Assembly: GCA_964036315.1 (NCBI GenBank) | Contig: OZ038478.1 | Coordinates: forward strand, 148,958,183 to 149,022,182 | Length of the DNA: 64,000 nucleotides | Source: Acanthosepion esculentum | Lineage: Eukaryota > Mollusca > Cephalopoda > Sepiida > Sepiidae | Direction of reading: 5' to 3' | Part shown: piece after piece, positions 1 through 10,054 of the stretch | Layout of the letters: each line of letters begins with the position of its first letter | Position numbering within the stretch: the first letter of the stretch is position 1 | The notes under the pieces: model-generated | The model's input: only the letters and a program-made list of their open reading frames with translations | What the model was told of the DNA's origin: nothing | The model's database searches: none | Translations under genes and position numbers: made by a program

Positions 1-439
1 TAATAAATTCGTCGTTATGGTTTCATTTTTTATGCCTTGGAGTGTGACTGACCTGATATCTTCCTCGTTTCTTAAGGCTGCGATTACCGTATCTTTCAAT
101 GGCTCTGACTTTGTTGGTATAAGTCTTGACAGACCATCCGCATGCTCGATCTTTTTCGTTGGTAAATATTCCAATCTTAAATTATAGTTTAGATGTATTG
201 TTCTCCATCTAAGTAACCTATTTGCAGTGTAAACCAGTAGACCTTTTTTGAACCAAAATTGTTAGTAACGGTTTGTGATCCTTCTGAAGAGTACAATGTC
301 TACCATAGATATACCTATGAAACCTCGTGACTGCGAAGATAATTCCTAGAGCTTCTTTCTCAATTTGTGAATAATTTTTCTCCGCTGATAGTCGGGTTCG
401 AGAAGCATGTCCGATGGGTTTTATTGTCCCATCTGGCAT
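1..439 (-). pseudogene. gypsy pol fragment: RNase H and start of the RNase H-integrase connection
   Basis: The open frame 218-439 carries the RNase H segment with HASRTRLSAEKNYSQIEKEA and RFHRYIYGRHC, the typical gypsy RNase H sequence, in which an E of the active site lies in the QIEKEA stretch. The frame then breaks near 218. Bases 1-217 still translate, in another frame, to the TANRLLRW and HADGLSRL block that follows RNase H in these polyproteins. In life this domain would degrade the RNA strand of the RNA/DNA hybrid during reverse transcription. The window edge cuts off integrase. Identification is secure from the motifs; function is lost. Confidence 0.9.
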
Positions 440-479
440 TTCATGTAATATACACGTTGTGACTCCGTAGGCGCGAGCG

Positions 480-1134
480 TCACTTGCTACAATAATTTCT
501 AGTTTCTAGATTGTAGTGTGCCAAAAATAAATCTGAAGTTAACATTTTGATTATTTCGTCAAATGCTTTTTGGCATTGATCTGTCCACTGCCAAAAGTTT
601 TCTTTCTTTAGCTGCTCGTTCAGTGGTGCGCGAAGTTCATGCATTTGAGATATGGAATCCTGGTAGTAACTTACTAATCCTAGAAAACTTTGTAGTTCTG
701 TTATGTTTTTAGGAACAGGCATTTTTTTTTTATTGCTGTTGACCTTTCAGGGTCTGGTCGTCTCCCTTCTTGATCTCTGATATGACCAAGGTATTTAATT
801 TCCTTCATGAAAAATCGCACTTATTTTCTTTTACTTTGAATCCATAGCTTTGTATTCTTTTAAATACTTCCTGTACATGTTCCTTGTGTTGTTCAACACT
901 TTCGCTATTAATCAATACGTCATCCAGGTATGCAATTGTGTACTCTAGTTCGGCAAGAATCGTATCCATTGTCTGTTGGAATATAGCCGGCGCGACCTTA
1001 ATTCCAAATGGTAGTCTTTGGTGTCTGTACAGTCCTTTGTGTGTGTTTATGCATAGTAGTTTTGAATTTTCTTCATCGACTGGAATTTGCAGGTACGCCT
1101 CACTTAAATCTGTTTGAAAACATTTTTCCGCCAT
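480..1134 (-). pseudogene. gypsy reverse transcriptase
   Basis: Two open pieces, 805-1134 and 480-722, lie in different frames. The upstream piece has DLSEAYLQIPV, LPFGIKVAPAIFQQTMD and the catalytic AYLDDVL box (YxDD type). The second has LQSFLGLVSYYQ and the APLNEQLKK block that leads towards RNase H. The bridge 722-805 still reads as YLGH and RRPDPER-like sequence in a shifted frame, so the break is an indel rather than a large deletion. In gypsy elements this enzyme copies the genomic RNA inside the virus-like particle. A frameshift near 805 and another near 480 make it non-functional. Confidence 0.93.
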
Positions 1135-1223
1135 TTAATTTAGTGAATACTTCTTCTGGACTGGGTAGAGGTTAATGGTAGTCCTTTATTGCTGCGTTCA
1201 AACCTGTAGAAAAATAAGTTAGT

Positions 1224-1562
1224 TTATCTTTTAATTTGTCTGTCTCGGTTTGTAAGCTTTTTAAAATTTTGACAGTACGTACTTATAGGTAGATCCCACA
1301 GTTTGAATTTTTGCATCCAGTCCGTTCTGAATAGGTTTTCGGTATTTCTTAGGACGTACATTTTTAGTTTTTTCGTCATTCCATTAAATGTTACGTTTGT
1401 AATTACTTTACCCTCGAATTTTATATTTCTCCCCGTAACTGATCTAGCAATTTTATCCATTTTTAACATGGCAGGTTTGTTCAGTTTTCTCCATGTTTGT
1501 AGGTTTATAATAGTTAAGTTTGAGCTAGAATCCAGCTGTAGCCTAACTTTTCTATTTTGCAT
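1224..1562 (-). pseudogene. gypsy aspartic protease
   Basis: An open frame of about 110 codons contains RLQLDSSSNLTIINLQTWRK and, about 60 residues on, a second conserved beta block with TDWMQKFKLWD. The retropepsin active site is normally D-S/T-G. Here the equivalent reads D-S-S, so the glycine is lost and this copy should be inactive even apart from the frame breaks on each side. The element at 36968-42493 keeps LDSGSDLTIMNYKTW at the same place, which supports the alignment. Retroelement proteases cut the Gag-Pol polyprotein. Confidence 0.85.
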
Positions 1563-1599
1563 TTCAACTTGTACGTATTTTCTTATGTTAGTCTAATCT

Positions 1600-1929
1600 G
1601 CTTGGTCAGTCCTCGTAATTCTTATTCTGCTTTTGCTTTCTCTTCTATACCAAAAATGAGAACTTTTGTGACCTATTTTTGTGCATGATAGACATGACTT
1701 AAAACGATAAGTACATTGTGTAAGCCAATGCCAAGTCCCACAGCGATAGCATGGACTGGGTGGGAATTTTTTTATATTGATTTTTAGAGTTAGAAAATTT
1801 TGTTTTACCTGTTCTTGAGGGAGGAAAGTCGGTTTGATTTGTTTGTGAGGAGGGTAAGTTGGCTTTTCTTCGTACTGTATGTATGTGCGCGATGCCAGCT
1901 TCTTCTATGTCTTTTGAGTCTTTCTTCAC
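1600..1929 (-). pseudogene. gypsy nucleocapsid / zinc-knuckle region
   Basis: The open piece 1699-1929 continues Gag (KKDSKDIEEAGIAHIHTVRR) and becomes rich in S, P, K and Q. In a neighbouring frame the zinc-knuckle region can still be read: CYRCGTWHWLTQC followed by CLSCTKIGHKSSHF, a pair of C-x2-C boxes of which the second is CCHH-like instead of CCHC. The related element at about 38930-39050 has the same pair. Nucleocapsid would bind the element RNA. Broken by at least one frameshift. Confidence 0.7.
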
Positions 1930-1992
1930 ACTGATTCATCTCTGGCAGTCTTCGGCTAGTTTTTGAAGTGTCAAATCTTGTTCACTCTCCAA

Positions 1993-2820
1993 TTAAGTAA
2001 GTCTCATTTCCACGTCTTTGGTCGAGACCAGGCCTTGGATGTAAATTAAGCAATTGAAATTTTCTGCGCTGAGTACTGATAATTTGAAGTCGTCACAATA
2101 TTTGTTGACAATGGACGCGAATGTTATGTAATCTTCGTTGTCCTTTTTTGTAAGGTTCATGCATTTCCATCTTTTGTGGAATAGTGAAGTATTATGACTG
2201 AAAAGTTCCGTTAGCAGTTTAATGGTTCCTTTGAACTTTAGCTCACTTGTTTTTCTGGGAAGGATATAATCTACGAATTTGGTAAATTCGCATGTGCCTA
2301 ATTTTCTTAGCAATAGACGTTCTTTATGTGCGTCTGACCAATCTTTGAAGTCAAATTCCTATAGATCTCCGTACCTTCGGAAGTAGTTTGCAAAATTTTT
2401 ATCGTCGTCGGGTGCGTGCTTGAAATCTTCGATAGTTCTCCAAATAGCGTCTGGTGAGAGAACTGTTTCATTCTCGGGTTTTTGCTCCGTATTTGACATT
2501 ACACGTAGCAATAATTCTTGCAATTCCGAATATTTCTGTTCGTTTTTTTGCTGCTGTTTGAATTGGATTTTGATAAGTTCCATAAATGGTTGACTTAAAA
2601 CTTCCATGTTGACGGATTTTTGTGTAACTTGATATTCTGTAACCTGTGTACGCAAAAAAAGAATTCCGTTGTTCCCAGCGAAATTTGATATCCAAAAAGA
2701 AAAGAATTTTCTTTTTTTCATGTGTTTTCGCTTAGAACTAGATTTTTTTAGAAATCTCCCGTAGAACTTGTTTTTTTTAGAGTTTACTCGTCGACCACAA
2801 TTATGTGCGACGAACAGCAA
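1993..2820 (-). pseudogene. gypsy Gag (matrix/capsid) fragments
   Basis: Two frames, 2359-2820 and 1993-2313, together cover Gag. The first ends in the capsid start (DDDKNFANYFRRYGDL) after a Q/E-rich coiled-coil-like stretch. The second continues with LLLRKLGTCEFTKFVDYILP, FHKRWKCMNLTKKDNEDY and FNCLIYIQGLVSTKDVEMR. The same blocks in the same order occur in the Gag at 38137-39000. The break near 2340 is a stop plus a frame change. Gag would form the particle that packages the element RNA. The start is uncertain because the N-terminal part of the 2359-2820 frame runs into the leader. Confidence 0.85.
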
Positions 2821-3040
2821 GAAAAGTTATGTCCTGCGCGTAGAGAATTTGTCTTTCTTTTGGGGTTTTCCAGGTCGCCACTAGTTATGTGTGACAGATA
2901 GCAAAAAGTATGTCCTATGAGTATAGAGTTTGTTTGTCCTTTGGGTTACCTCGTCGCCACTGTTACGTGCGACGGATAGCAAAAAAGTATGTCCTCCGCC
3001 TATAGAGTTCGTATTTCCTTGGGAGTTTCTTCGTCGCCAC
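2796..3040 (-). repeat. three tandem ~80-bp repeats in the gypsy leader, each with a PBS-like box
   Basis: Between Gag and the LTR, three imperfect copies of an ~80-bp unit can be seen on the plus strand. They end with tcgccactgt (3033-3042 and 2953-2962) or tcgccactag (about 2875-2884). On the minus strand each unit therefore starts with gtggcgac, the sequence directly next to the LTR end where the tRNA primer should anneal. The unit is triplicated in this copy; the other gypsy element has only one. Confidence 0.8.
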
Positions 3041-3365
3041 TGTTATGGTCCAGGTTCCATGCACCACGGTGATGGTCCAAGGTAGAACGAATGAAGAATA
3101 ACTCGAACATAGGTATGGAAATAACACAGATATATTACAAACAGAATATGTACAAAAGAAGTAGAAGTGTTAGTAATAACAATCAGGTTAGGTTAGAGAG
3201 AACTATGTTGTCTCGACCAGTATCACTATGCCAATGTCTTACAATAATCGTCTGACGCGATTCTGTGACTGGCCGGCTGGCTGACTCACTACCGCTTCCT
3301 CTTGAGGAGTAGTATTTATGAGATACGCAATAGTTCATGACTATTATGGGTAAGTTCCCATAACA
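3041..3365 (-). repeat. LTR of the truncated gypsy element (its 5' LTR)
   Basis: Starts tgttatggtcc and ends cccataaca on the plus strand, giving the TG...CA ends and short inverted repeats typical of LTRs. It directly abuts the primer-site-like gtggcgacga on its inner side. The outer side is a TA/CA array, so a target duplication cannot be judged. A shorter relative stands alone at 14408-14636. Confidence 0.88.
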
Positions 3366-3393
3366 TATATATATATATATACATACACACACA

Positions 3394-3438
<45 letters not shown>
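3366..3438. repeat. (TA)n/(CA)n microsatellite
   Basis: Alternating TA with a short CA core, immediately outside the LTR. No coding content. Confidence 0.98.
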
Positions 3439-3440
<2 letters not shown>

Positions 3441-4436
3441 CGACGTGAAAAACCTTCAAGTGAAATAAATAACACGATTTTATACGGAATGTAGGCGCAT
3501 AATAATTACCACATAGATAACGGTGATAACTGAATAGAATATCTTCGATTTAAATTGAAAATGAATTGAAACTGTCTGAATTATATGTTAGTAGATTACA
3601 GAAAACAAAAGAAAGAGCATTAAACCTGATATAAGAATATAAAAATTACATGGAAAACAATATCTCATTAATTACGAAAAAAAGACACCGAGTAATATTT
3701 ATATAATATTACCATAGAAAGAATATATCTAAAAATCAAATGGATGGATATATTAACAAAATAAACTAAAGAATAACTTATGTCTTTAGTTGCAATAGGT
3801 TTGCATTAATAAATATGATTCTGTATAAGAGTGAACTTATTTCATAATCTTATACGCGGTAAAAACATGTGCAGGTTCATACAACCTATCTCCTTTCCAT
3901 ATGAAGTAATCATTTTAAAACACATCAATATATGCAAATAATCATGACTGAACTGTACAAGTTGGGTCGCGAAAATTATATGTATTCTATTTGCTTTATT
4001 TTATCTCACATTAATGTCATTGCAACGTATCTATTTTTCTGTACACAGCGTCCTCAATATTCAACCTTTTGTCAGTGCACGCATCCAAAATATCTACGTT
4101 TTTTTATCAATCTTCTGATAGCATTTAACTTGAGCCCAAGTTGGATGGTCAATCTAGCCGGATTAGTAACATTTGAATTTTAACTCTTTTCTTTTTTTCG
4201 TACATTTTTGACAAGAATAGGTTTTAATTAATATCAATCTTCTAACGATTCTTTAGAACAGCTCTTATTCATTTTGTAGAAATAACTTCCTGGAAATCTT
4301 CAGGCAGTGTTTGAAATAAATAGCTATACATTGGAAACTGTTAAAAAACAATGGTCATTAGTGACTCATATATTTATATTACTATAATATACTAAAAATA
4401 CACTTCTTACATTCACAACTGCGGACATATATACAC

Positions 4437-4438
<2 letters not shown>
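3439..4438. other. AT-rich spacer, nothing recognised
   Basis: About 1 kb of AT-rich sequence with only short ORFs. An 83-codon frame at 3932-4183 has no motif I recognise and no coding bias I would trust. Confidence 0.6.
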
Positions 4439-4518
<80 letters not shown>

Positions 4519-4523
4519 CATAC

Positions 4524-4580
<57 letters not shown>
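4439..4580. repeat. (TA)n microsatellite
   Basis: Nearly pure TA over about 140 bp with scattered TACA interruptions, ending in a short TG run. Translates to poly Ile-Tyr and is not a gene. Confidence 0.98.
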
Positions 4581-4582
<2 letters not shown>

Positions 4583-4689
4583 TGTGTGTGTGTGACATCA
4601 TAAAATAGTTTAGTTATAAAAAAAGTAGAGATTAGTGTTAGTTCAATATCAATGGATATATAAAATCGGCCAATGTCATGTAATGACTG

Positions 4690-5035
4690 TCGGCTCCTAT
4701 ACGAGTAGGTTTATCTGCTAGGGCGGCTAGCTAATCTATTGCAGACGCCTGCTCAGGCACATATGTGTTTATTCAACATCAAAAGATTCGACCAGTAGTT
4801 TATACTGTAATAATCCTTATTCAGAACACGACCAATACGCTCATTCCTCGATGAATTCTGACTTTGTATTAGCTCAAGCATCCCAAATAGTTTCGTCTGG
4901 ATATAGTTTACGAGTAGTGCAAAGGTACCGCACGCTCGGATCACATCTACAGGGCATTATCGACCATTATGAGATTTGAAACCGGGTTTCGTGGTTGTAA
5001 AGTAAACGTTCTAAACATTTCCTCAGATAGCATCT
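4690..5035 (-). mobile_element. tRNA-headed SINE-like remnant
   Basis: On the minus strand, 5019-4971 reads as the 3' two thirds of a tRNA-like promoter. A degenerate A box (aatgtttagaacg) is followed by an anticodon-arm-like stretch and a good B box, ggtttcaaatctc, about 24 bases further on. The body then runs towards 4690, moderately GC-rich against its surroundings. No target duplication or tail was found, so the limits are approximate. A degraded tRNA pseudogene without a SINE body is the alternative. Confidence 0.45.
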
Positions 5036-6461
5036 AATGCTACCTGATTGGCAAGGTATGAATAAATTGTATGTTGGGAGATGATGTTCAGCTTAATCAG
5101 TGCGGGATAATGTACTATCTAAATGAAAATATCTGGTTAATGAGAAATCAAACCCTATGACCATTAACAGCAGTTTTCTAATTTTGTCAAAAACGGACGA
5201 CAAAGTAAAAACCGTTTGAAAATGCAATAATAAAATGTAGTAGTACAGAGAATACAATTAACTTTATTTTTATTGAAGAATTAGAATTAATATTTAACAT
5301 GCGGCGAATTTCCATCTTTTTATTCCTCGTTAAAACTTATTATGTGGCTTTCAATAAAAATATTATAGTACTGGTAAATTGGGTTTTTAAAATTAATATT
5401 TTATATAATAAATATTACTGCTCTCCTGTTTAATTGCCGCTACTGTAGATTGATGATAAGCTTTACGAATAGCGATAAGATTTCTGAATTATCTTTGCGA
5501 ATTCTTTTTCCAATCACGTTAGAAAATGGTATCTATTCAATACTTTACACGGATATTTTCCTGACTATCGTAATAATGTAATGTTATTAACCAAGCTATA
5601 ACTTTCGATCAATGGGTAAGATTTCCTTTTGACAGATGATTTAACTTCTCTTCACTTAACAAGCGCAAAAATCAAGCCGACAAATTATCTCCGCTTCTCT
5701 CTCCAACCAAAAGCGAATGTAAGAATACGAATGAAAAGCTTAATCAGATACCACTTATCTCATAGAAGAAGAGATACAATACTCATATCAAACCATATTC
5801 ATGCGTCGCTTCATCGGCAAAATACTTAACAATAGCACATAATAGCCACTGAAGAGATAAGCATGCAGATTATGGGATCTTAGGTGCCAATCAGTGGAAT
5901 GAATGGCTTAAATTAGTTTCACAGATTCGAAGACATGATCACAAAAAAATATGAAATTATGTAAGTATCCGTATCTCAGAGCAGAAGCACGATATTCTAG
6001 TTTTTGGATTGCTCTGATTTTTTACAAGAAAAGTATTTTAAAAAGTATCCATTGAAATGTCCGAGATAATGCATTATCTCTACATGAATAAACAGAAAAC
6101 GAAGACGTTACGCGACCATGGTAAAAATTCAAATGGATTAGTCGAAGATATAAGCGAGGAGAATGAAATTACAAAAACAAATTCTCAACCAAAATAAGAA
6201 CAAACAGCTTGTTGAAACTATCATGTTCTGTACAGATTATTCACAAGTAAATACGAACAAAATAAAAAGACTTATCAAGTAAGTCACGAAAGAAAGAAAA
6301 CCGGAGAAAATCTGTTGTGGGTCAATGTAAAAGGAAAAAAAGGTAAATAAGATAAAATGAATTAAAAGGAGAATCATTTGCAAGACGGTCGCTTTACGAA
6401 CGCTCAGCAAAATGGAATCGTCTAACTGTAAAGTAGAACAAGTATTTGAGTGGTAATAAAT
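5036..6461. other. AT-rich spacer, nothing recognised
   Basis: No coding motif, RNA gene or long repeat seen. The ORF at 5629-5829 is short and unrecognised. Confidence 0.6.
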
Positions 6462-6729
6462 GTCGTTTTCTATAAGCCTCAGTCGATGTCAGACGACTCG
6501 GCTAGACGGTCGAACTCTCTGCCTCTGAGCAGAGAGGAACCCGGACGAGGCTCCGCCGAAGAGCAGAGCCTCGTTCGGGGAGGTTGATCAACCCGATCCC
6601 GTTTATACGGGATCTACGGGCATTTTTTGGCCGAGCCTACGGGCTCTGGCATACCCCACATTAAACCCGGCCTTGTGCCACATCTATCCCTCGTGGGGTG
6701 GACAGTAAATACAGTCGTTTTCTATAAGC
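6462..6729. mobile_element. GC-rich hairpin-rich insertion with 16-bp target duplication (SINE-like)
   Basis: The 16-mer gtcgttttctataagc occurs at 6462-6477 and again at 6714-6729, exactly flanking a 236-bp insert (6478-6713) that is strikingly GC-rich in an AT-rich region. The insert contains five successive hairpins: 6515-6536 (8-bp stem, 6-nt loop), 6540-6579 (14-bp stem with one wobble), 6595-6614 (8-bp stem, 4-nt loop), 6630-6650 (5-bp core stem) and 6654-6698 (6-bp closing stem ccccac/gtgggg). A 16-bp duplication points to LINE-type target-primed insertion, so a retroposed structured RNA or SINE is likely. A possible B-box-like ggtcgaactc at 6509-6518 is too weak to call Pol III ancestry. 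No copy of it was noticed elsewhere in the window. Confidence 0.75.
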
Positions 6730-7199
6730 AAATCAAAGAACTTTTAGGTTGGATGATGAGTAAATTAGTAATGGAAATATTGAAAAGAACATGAAATGTA
6801 AGAAAATAAAAAGAGATGAATAAAAATATTAGAAATAAGGAATCATATTGTTTCATGTTAAAATGAAAATATAAATTTCAAAGGAAATGCAGGAAAGGAA
6901 GACAAGTATTTAAAAAAATCAAATTGATTTAAGGGAAAAAATCGATGGAGATGGTTCAGCAAAAGGAATTTCTAAAGCAACATTTATTAATCATTTCACT
7001 TCTAACAAAACGATAATACCACAAACACGCATAGGGTTACGGAGAGTGGAAGAGAATGAGATGTTTTTGATAAGAAAGGACAATAAAAGCAAATTTAAAG
7101 GTAAAGTTAATAACGATGTTTTGTCTTCTTTTAAACAGGAACGCAAAAATGCCGATTAATTTAATTTAACTGTAGCGGCATGGAGTCAAAAATTCGGAA
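6730..7199. other. AT-rich spacer, nothing recognised
   Basis: Purine-rich AT sequence without ORFs or recognisable repeats. Confidence 0.6.
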
Positions 7200-7560
7200 G
7201 CGATTTCTAAAGATGACAAGTGCGAAAAACAAATAAACTAATAGAATAGATCTAGCTATTTCAACAGTAAAAATTGTGACAATCTAGTAGTACGCCTAAG
7301 TTCTTACAATCGAGGTACCAAAGAGGAAGGATCATGAGAACAATTACCATTAAAATATTTATAGAAATGACAGATGGAAACCATGTCACATCGGTGGAAA
7401 AGAGATTGAAGCCGAGAGGGTATGTCAGGATCAATAACATTATAGATACTGAAGTGAATATTGTCGAGAATCTCGAGATGCATACCCCGAGCACCAGGTT
7501 TAATATGACCGCAATATTCAATGCACGGACGAATTTCAGATTTATAAACATGCAATATTA
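7200..7560 (-). pseudogene. LINE reverse transcriptase C-terminal fragment
   Basis: The minus-strand frame 7304-7555 reads VYKSEIRPCIEYCGHI, then LEILDNIHFSIYNVIDPDI, then SRLQSLFHRCDM, FYKYFNGNCS and SSLVPRL. This order of blocks is the conserved region after the polymerase domain of many animal non-LTR retrotransposons (IRPCLEYC..., RAIRLI.DP, L..L.HRR, FYRYY.G.CS.EL..LVP). A frame change near 7304 lets the tail continue towards 7200. It is a 5'-truncated, dead LINE copy. The segment at 61101-61430 carries the same blocks better preserved and is probably the same family. Confidence 0.8.
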
Positions 7561-8585
7561 ATTTAGACGAGAAAAATTGTCTTGCACGATACAGTGAACC
7601 GCCCTGCTAAGCACCAGGCACATATATTGATTCCATATAATCGCTACACTTCATGCCAGTAAAAAACCTGTGACCAAGGAAGTGCAATGAATTGCACTTC
7701 TGAAGGTACACACTGGAATAAAATAGTTCTATATATTTTCCCTAATGGAATAAGGAATACTGGAGAAATATGTAAACAGAAATCGATCAAAATGTCATAA
7801 CGTTTACTCAACATATTGCAGAAGATGAGAAACAATTCGTAAACAATGTTAAATATAATCGTAAATTAAGTCAAACGTACAAAGATAAAATCGATGAAAG
7901 TAGTTAATGGGAATAAATACTTAATTAAAATAAATAATTTTTATTCAACCTTTATCATAGCGGCCCCCCACCCGCTGTGACTTTTATAGGGAATACTTCG
8001 ATTTCATTGCCATCGATACCAGGGATCTTTTTGTCAAAGTGACAATCCCTGGATTGAATTCTGATTATTTAATGATCTCATAGCATTCTGATCTCACCTT
8101 CACCACCCATGGAAACTAGAAGCAGCGAATCGAGAATATTGAGAATACTCCACCTAAAAAGCGTAGCTCTCTTGATCTGAATGACCTGTACTACTAATTA
8201 TGAGTTGTCGTCAGAGAGGATAACCGGAATCTTCACTGAGAAATGAATCGCCGAAACTGACAACATGGACTTGAATGAATACATAATATAGAACCAATTA
8301 TTCTGAAGCTCATTCGGAGTATTTGTGAAGGATGACGGCACTTTTATTGAAACACTAATTCCAAAGACTTTATGTCTAAATTCTACAGAAATTTAATATA
8401 ATATAACATTTTATCTATTGAAAATTTTGTATTTGCTCAATTACCTATCGTGCTCTAATTTCCTGCCAACTAATGCAACCAATAAATAAGCGACATAAGT
8501 AGGAATTATTAACTTAAAGAAAAAAATCCTTAATCTGCATCAGTCCTCTTTTTTAATGAAGACAATAAAGTTGGTGCTGATTATT
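7561..8585. other. spacer, nothing recognised
   Basis: No convincing coding or RNA feature. The minus-strand ORF 7644-7835 has no recognisable motif. Confidence 0.5.
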
Positions 8586-9235
8586 TTGTCAACATAAATA
8601 TGCAGATGCCACATTAATAATAGCAGACACAGAAAAGTAACTACATGAACTCATAGAGAAAATAGGTAAGGAAAGTGAAAAGAAAGGAGGAAACACCAGA
8701 AAACATGTTCGACAGCAAAAACAACAGCCCAGAAGGTAAATTACAAATGCAAAAAATTAAATATAAGTGAAGTGTTTAACAGAGGACGGAAAGTGCGACA
8801 CCGAAATTCGATGTTGCATTACAGTAGTTAAAGAGACTTCCGAAAACAAAGTAAAGTTTTAAGAAACAGGAAAATTTCGTTAAAAACAAAGTAATAAGTA
8901 TTGAACTGTAACGTAATATCAGTACTCCTATGTGGCAATGAATACTGGACAATCTTTACACAGATGAAATGAGTCTTGAGACGATATAAATGTGGTTCTA
9001 CAGAAGGAGGTTGAAATACTATAGACTGAACATTTGAGCGAAGTTTTTGAAAAAATGAAAACAAAAATGGCAGTTATACATAACACCAGGAAGAGTCGGT
9101 TGAAATTTCTAGGAGAAATGTTTAGAAAAGTTTGCATGGAAGAAAGGACAGGAAATTGTGAAGAACCCTTGATCGCAAACGTCCTGAAGGTAAACGGTAC
9201 ATAGAAAAATGATCGAATGAAAAGTAACTATAAGC
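8586..9235 (+). pseudogene. LINE (non-LTR) reverse transcriptase C-terminal half, heavily decayed
   Basis: Reading across frames, the strand gives ADTEK and HELIEKIGKESEKKGG near 8600-8690, then LTEDGKCDTEI about 8775, then a MWFYRRRLK block about 8990, then KKMKTKMAVIHNTRKSRLKF and LGEMFRK about 9060-9140. These are successive blocks of the region after the YADD box in a common animal LINE class (FNYLGS.lTEDGrCdtEIrrR, EMWFYRRMLrI, RKRQLKFLGHiMRK). No piece is open for more than about 40 codons. The RT segment at 47140-47580 belongs to the same class. A 5'-truncated, dead insertion. Confidence 0.75.
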
Positions 9236-9671
9236 CGATAAGATGACTAGCAAAAAGCAAATAGGTCTTCCATTTGAAAAATGCGAATATGAATAAAGGC
9301 AATATAGCTTGTCTTTCTGCACAGTCTTCACGTATATAGAAAAAATGTCCTCTGTATAAATGTTCCAAAGTAATGTCAGCTTGAAATTGGCCCATCAATA
9401 TTTTAATTCCGTCATTATGTAACGACTTCCGAATCAATCATGGGCCACAGTAACCTATTGTAGCTCTATACCCTCCCTGGTCGTTCAAGACCTCGAATAT
9501 TGTGGCTGATCGATGCGTTGATCTCTCCGATCTGACTTGCCTTGCCTACCTCACGTTGTGATTCGGTTGATCATTAGGAGGCCAAGATCGAATCATCGTA
9601 GGTATCTTCGTATTGGACTGGTTCAAGCAGGGTCAAGACGCACAGTAAAACAGGAGAGAAATAATACACGT

Positions 9672-9675
<4 letters not shown>
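9236..9675. other. spacer, nothing certain
   Basis: Two overlapping minus-strand ORFs (9122-9437) have no recognisable domain. Part may be LINE 3' sequence continuing from the preceding fragment. Confidence 0.4.
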
Positions 9676-9722
<47 letters not shown>

Positions 9723-9751
9723 CATACATATACACACATATATATATATAT
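9676..9751. repeat. (CA)n/(TA)n microsatellite
   Basis: A CA run followed by TA and mixed TACA units. Confidence 0.98.
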
Positions 9752-9797
9752 GTACTATTTTTATATCAAGTACTGCATACAATGGTTGGTTAATACA

Positions 9798-10054
9798 TGT
9801 TAGGGTTTAGGTGTTAGCATAGGTGTTACCACTGGTAACAAGCTGGTATGTTTTGGCTTGCGGACTTAGTGAAGTTTGTTTAGCTAATTTGGTAAGATTG
9901 GCTAAACGCTGACGTCGGGGGTTCACGTTGACAGATAGTCATGTGCGTTGTATCGCGCTCGGCTGCTAGAACGGGCTCTCCTGACGGTCTCTCAAATTCT
10001 CTTGAGGCATTAGTATTTATTAATATCTACTAACAACTTGTGTGGGGTATAACA
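9798..10054 (-). repeat. candidate solo LTR (low confidence)
   Basis: Begins tgttagggttt and ends ggggtataaca, so it has TG...CA ends with short inverted tips. It contains a block ctcttgaggcattagtattta close to ctcttgaggagtagtattta of the LTR at 3041-3365. No matching flanking duplication is visible (ataca versus gagat). An alternative reading is a longer plus-strand LTR 9798-10512 with an AATAAA at about 10448 followed by a primer-site-like tggtgacag. I cannot decide between them. Confidence 0.35.

Larger units (their letters stand above)
1..3365 (-). mobile_element. Ty3/gypsy LTR retrotransposon, truncated by the window edge
   Basis: Read on the minus strand, the order is LTR, repeated leader, Gag, zinc-knuckle region, protease, reverse transcriptase and RNase H. 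Integrase and the 3' LTR would lie left of base 1. The order and motifs are those of Ty3/gypsy elements. The gene products resemble those of the element at 36968-42493, but the LTRs differ, so the two are related families rather than copies. The reading frame is broken at many points, so this is a dead copy. Parts are listed separately. Confidence 0.93.

Noticed and set aside
4703..4760. tctgctagggcggctagct as a second plus-strand tRNA-like head
   Set aside because: No B box at a suitable distance; similarity to SINE heads is too short.
9480..9600. LEYCG-coding stretch as another LINE tail
   Set aside because: The five-residue match is not followed by any further conserved block.
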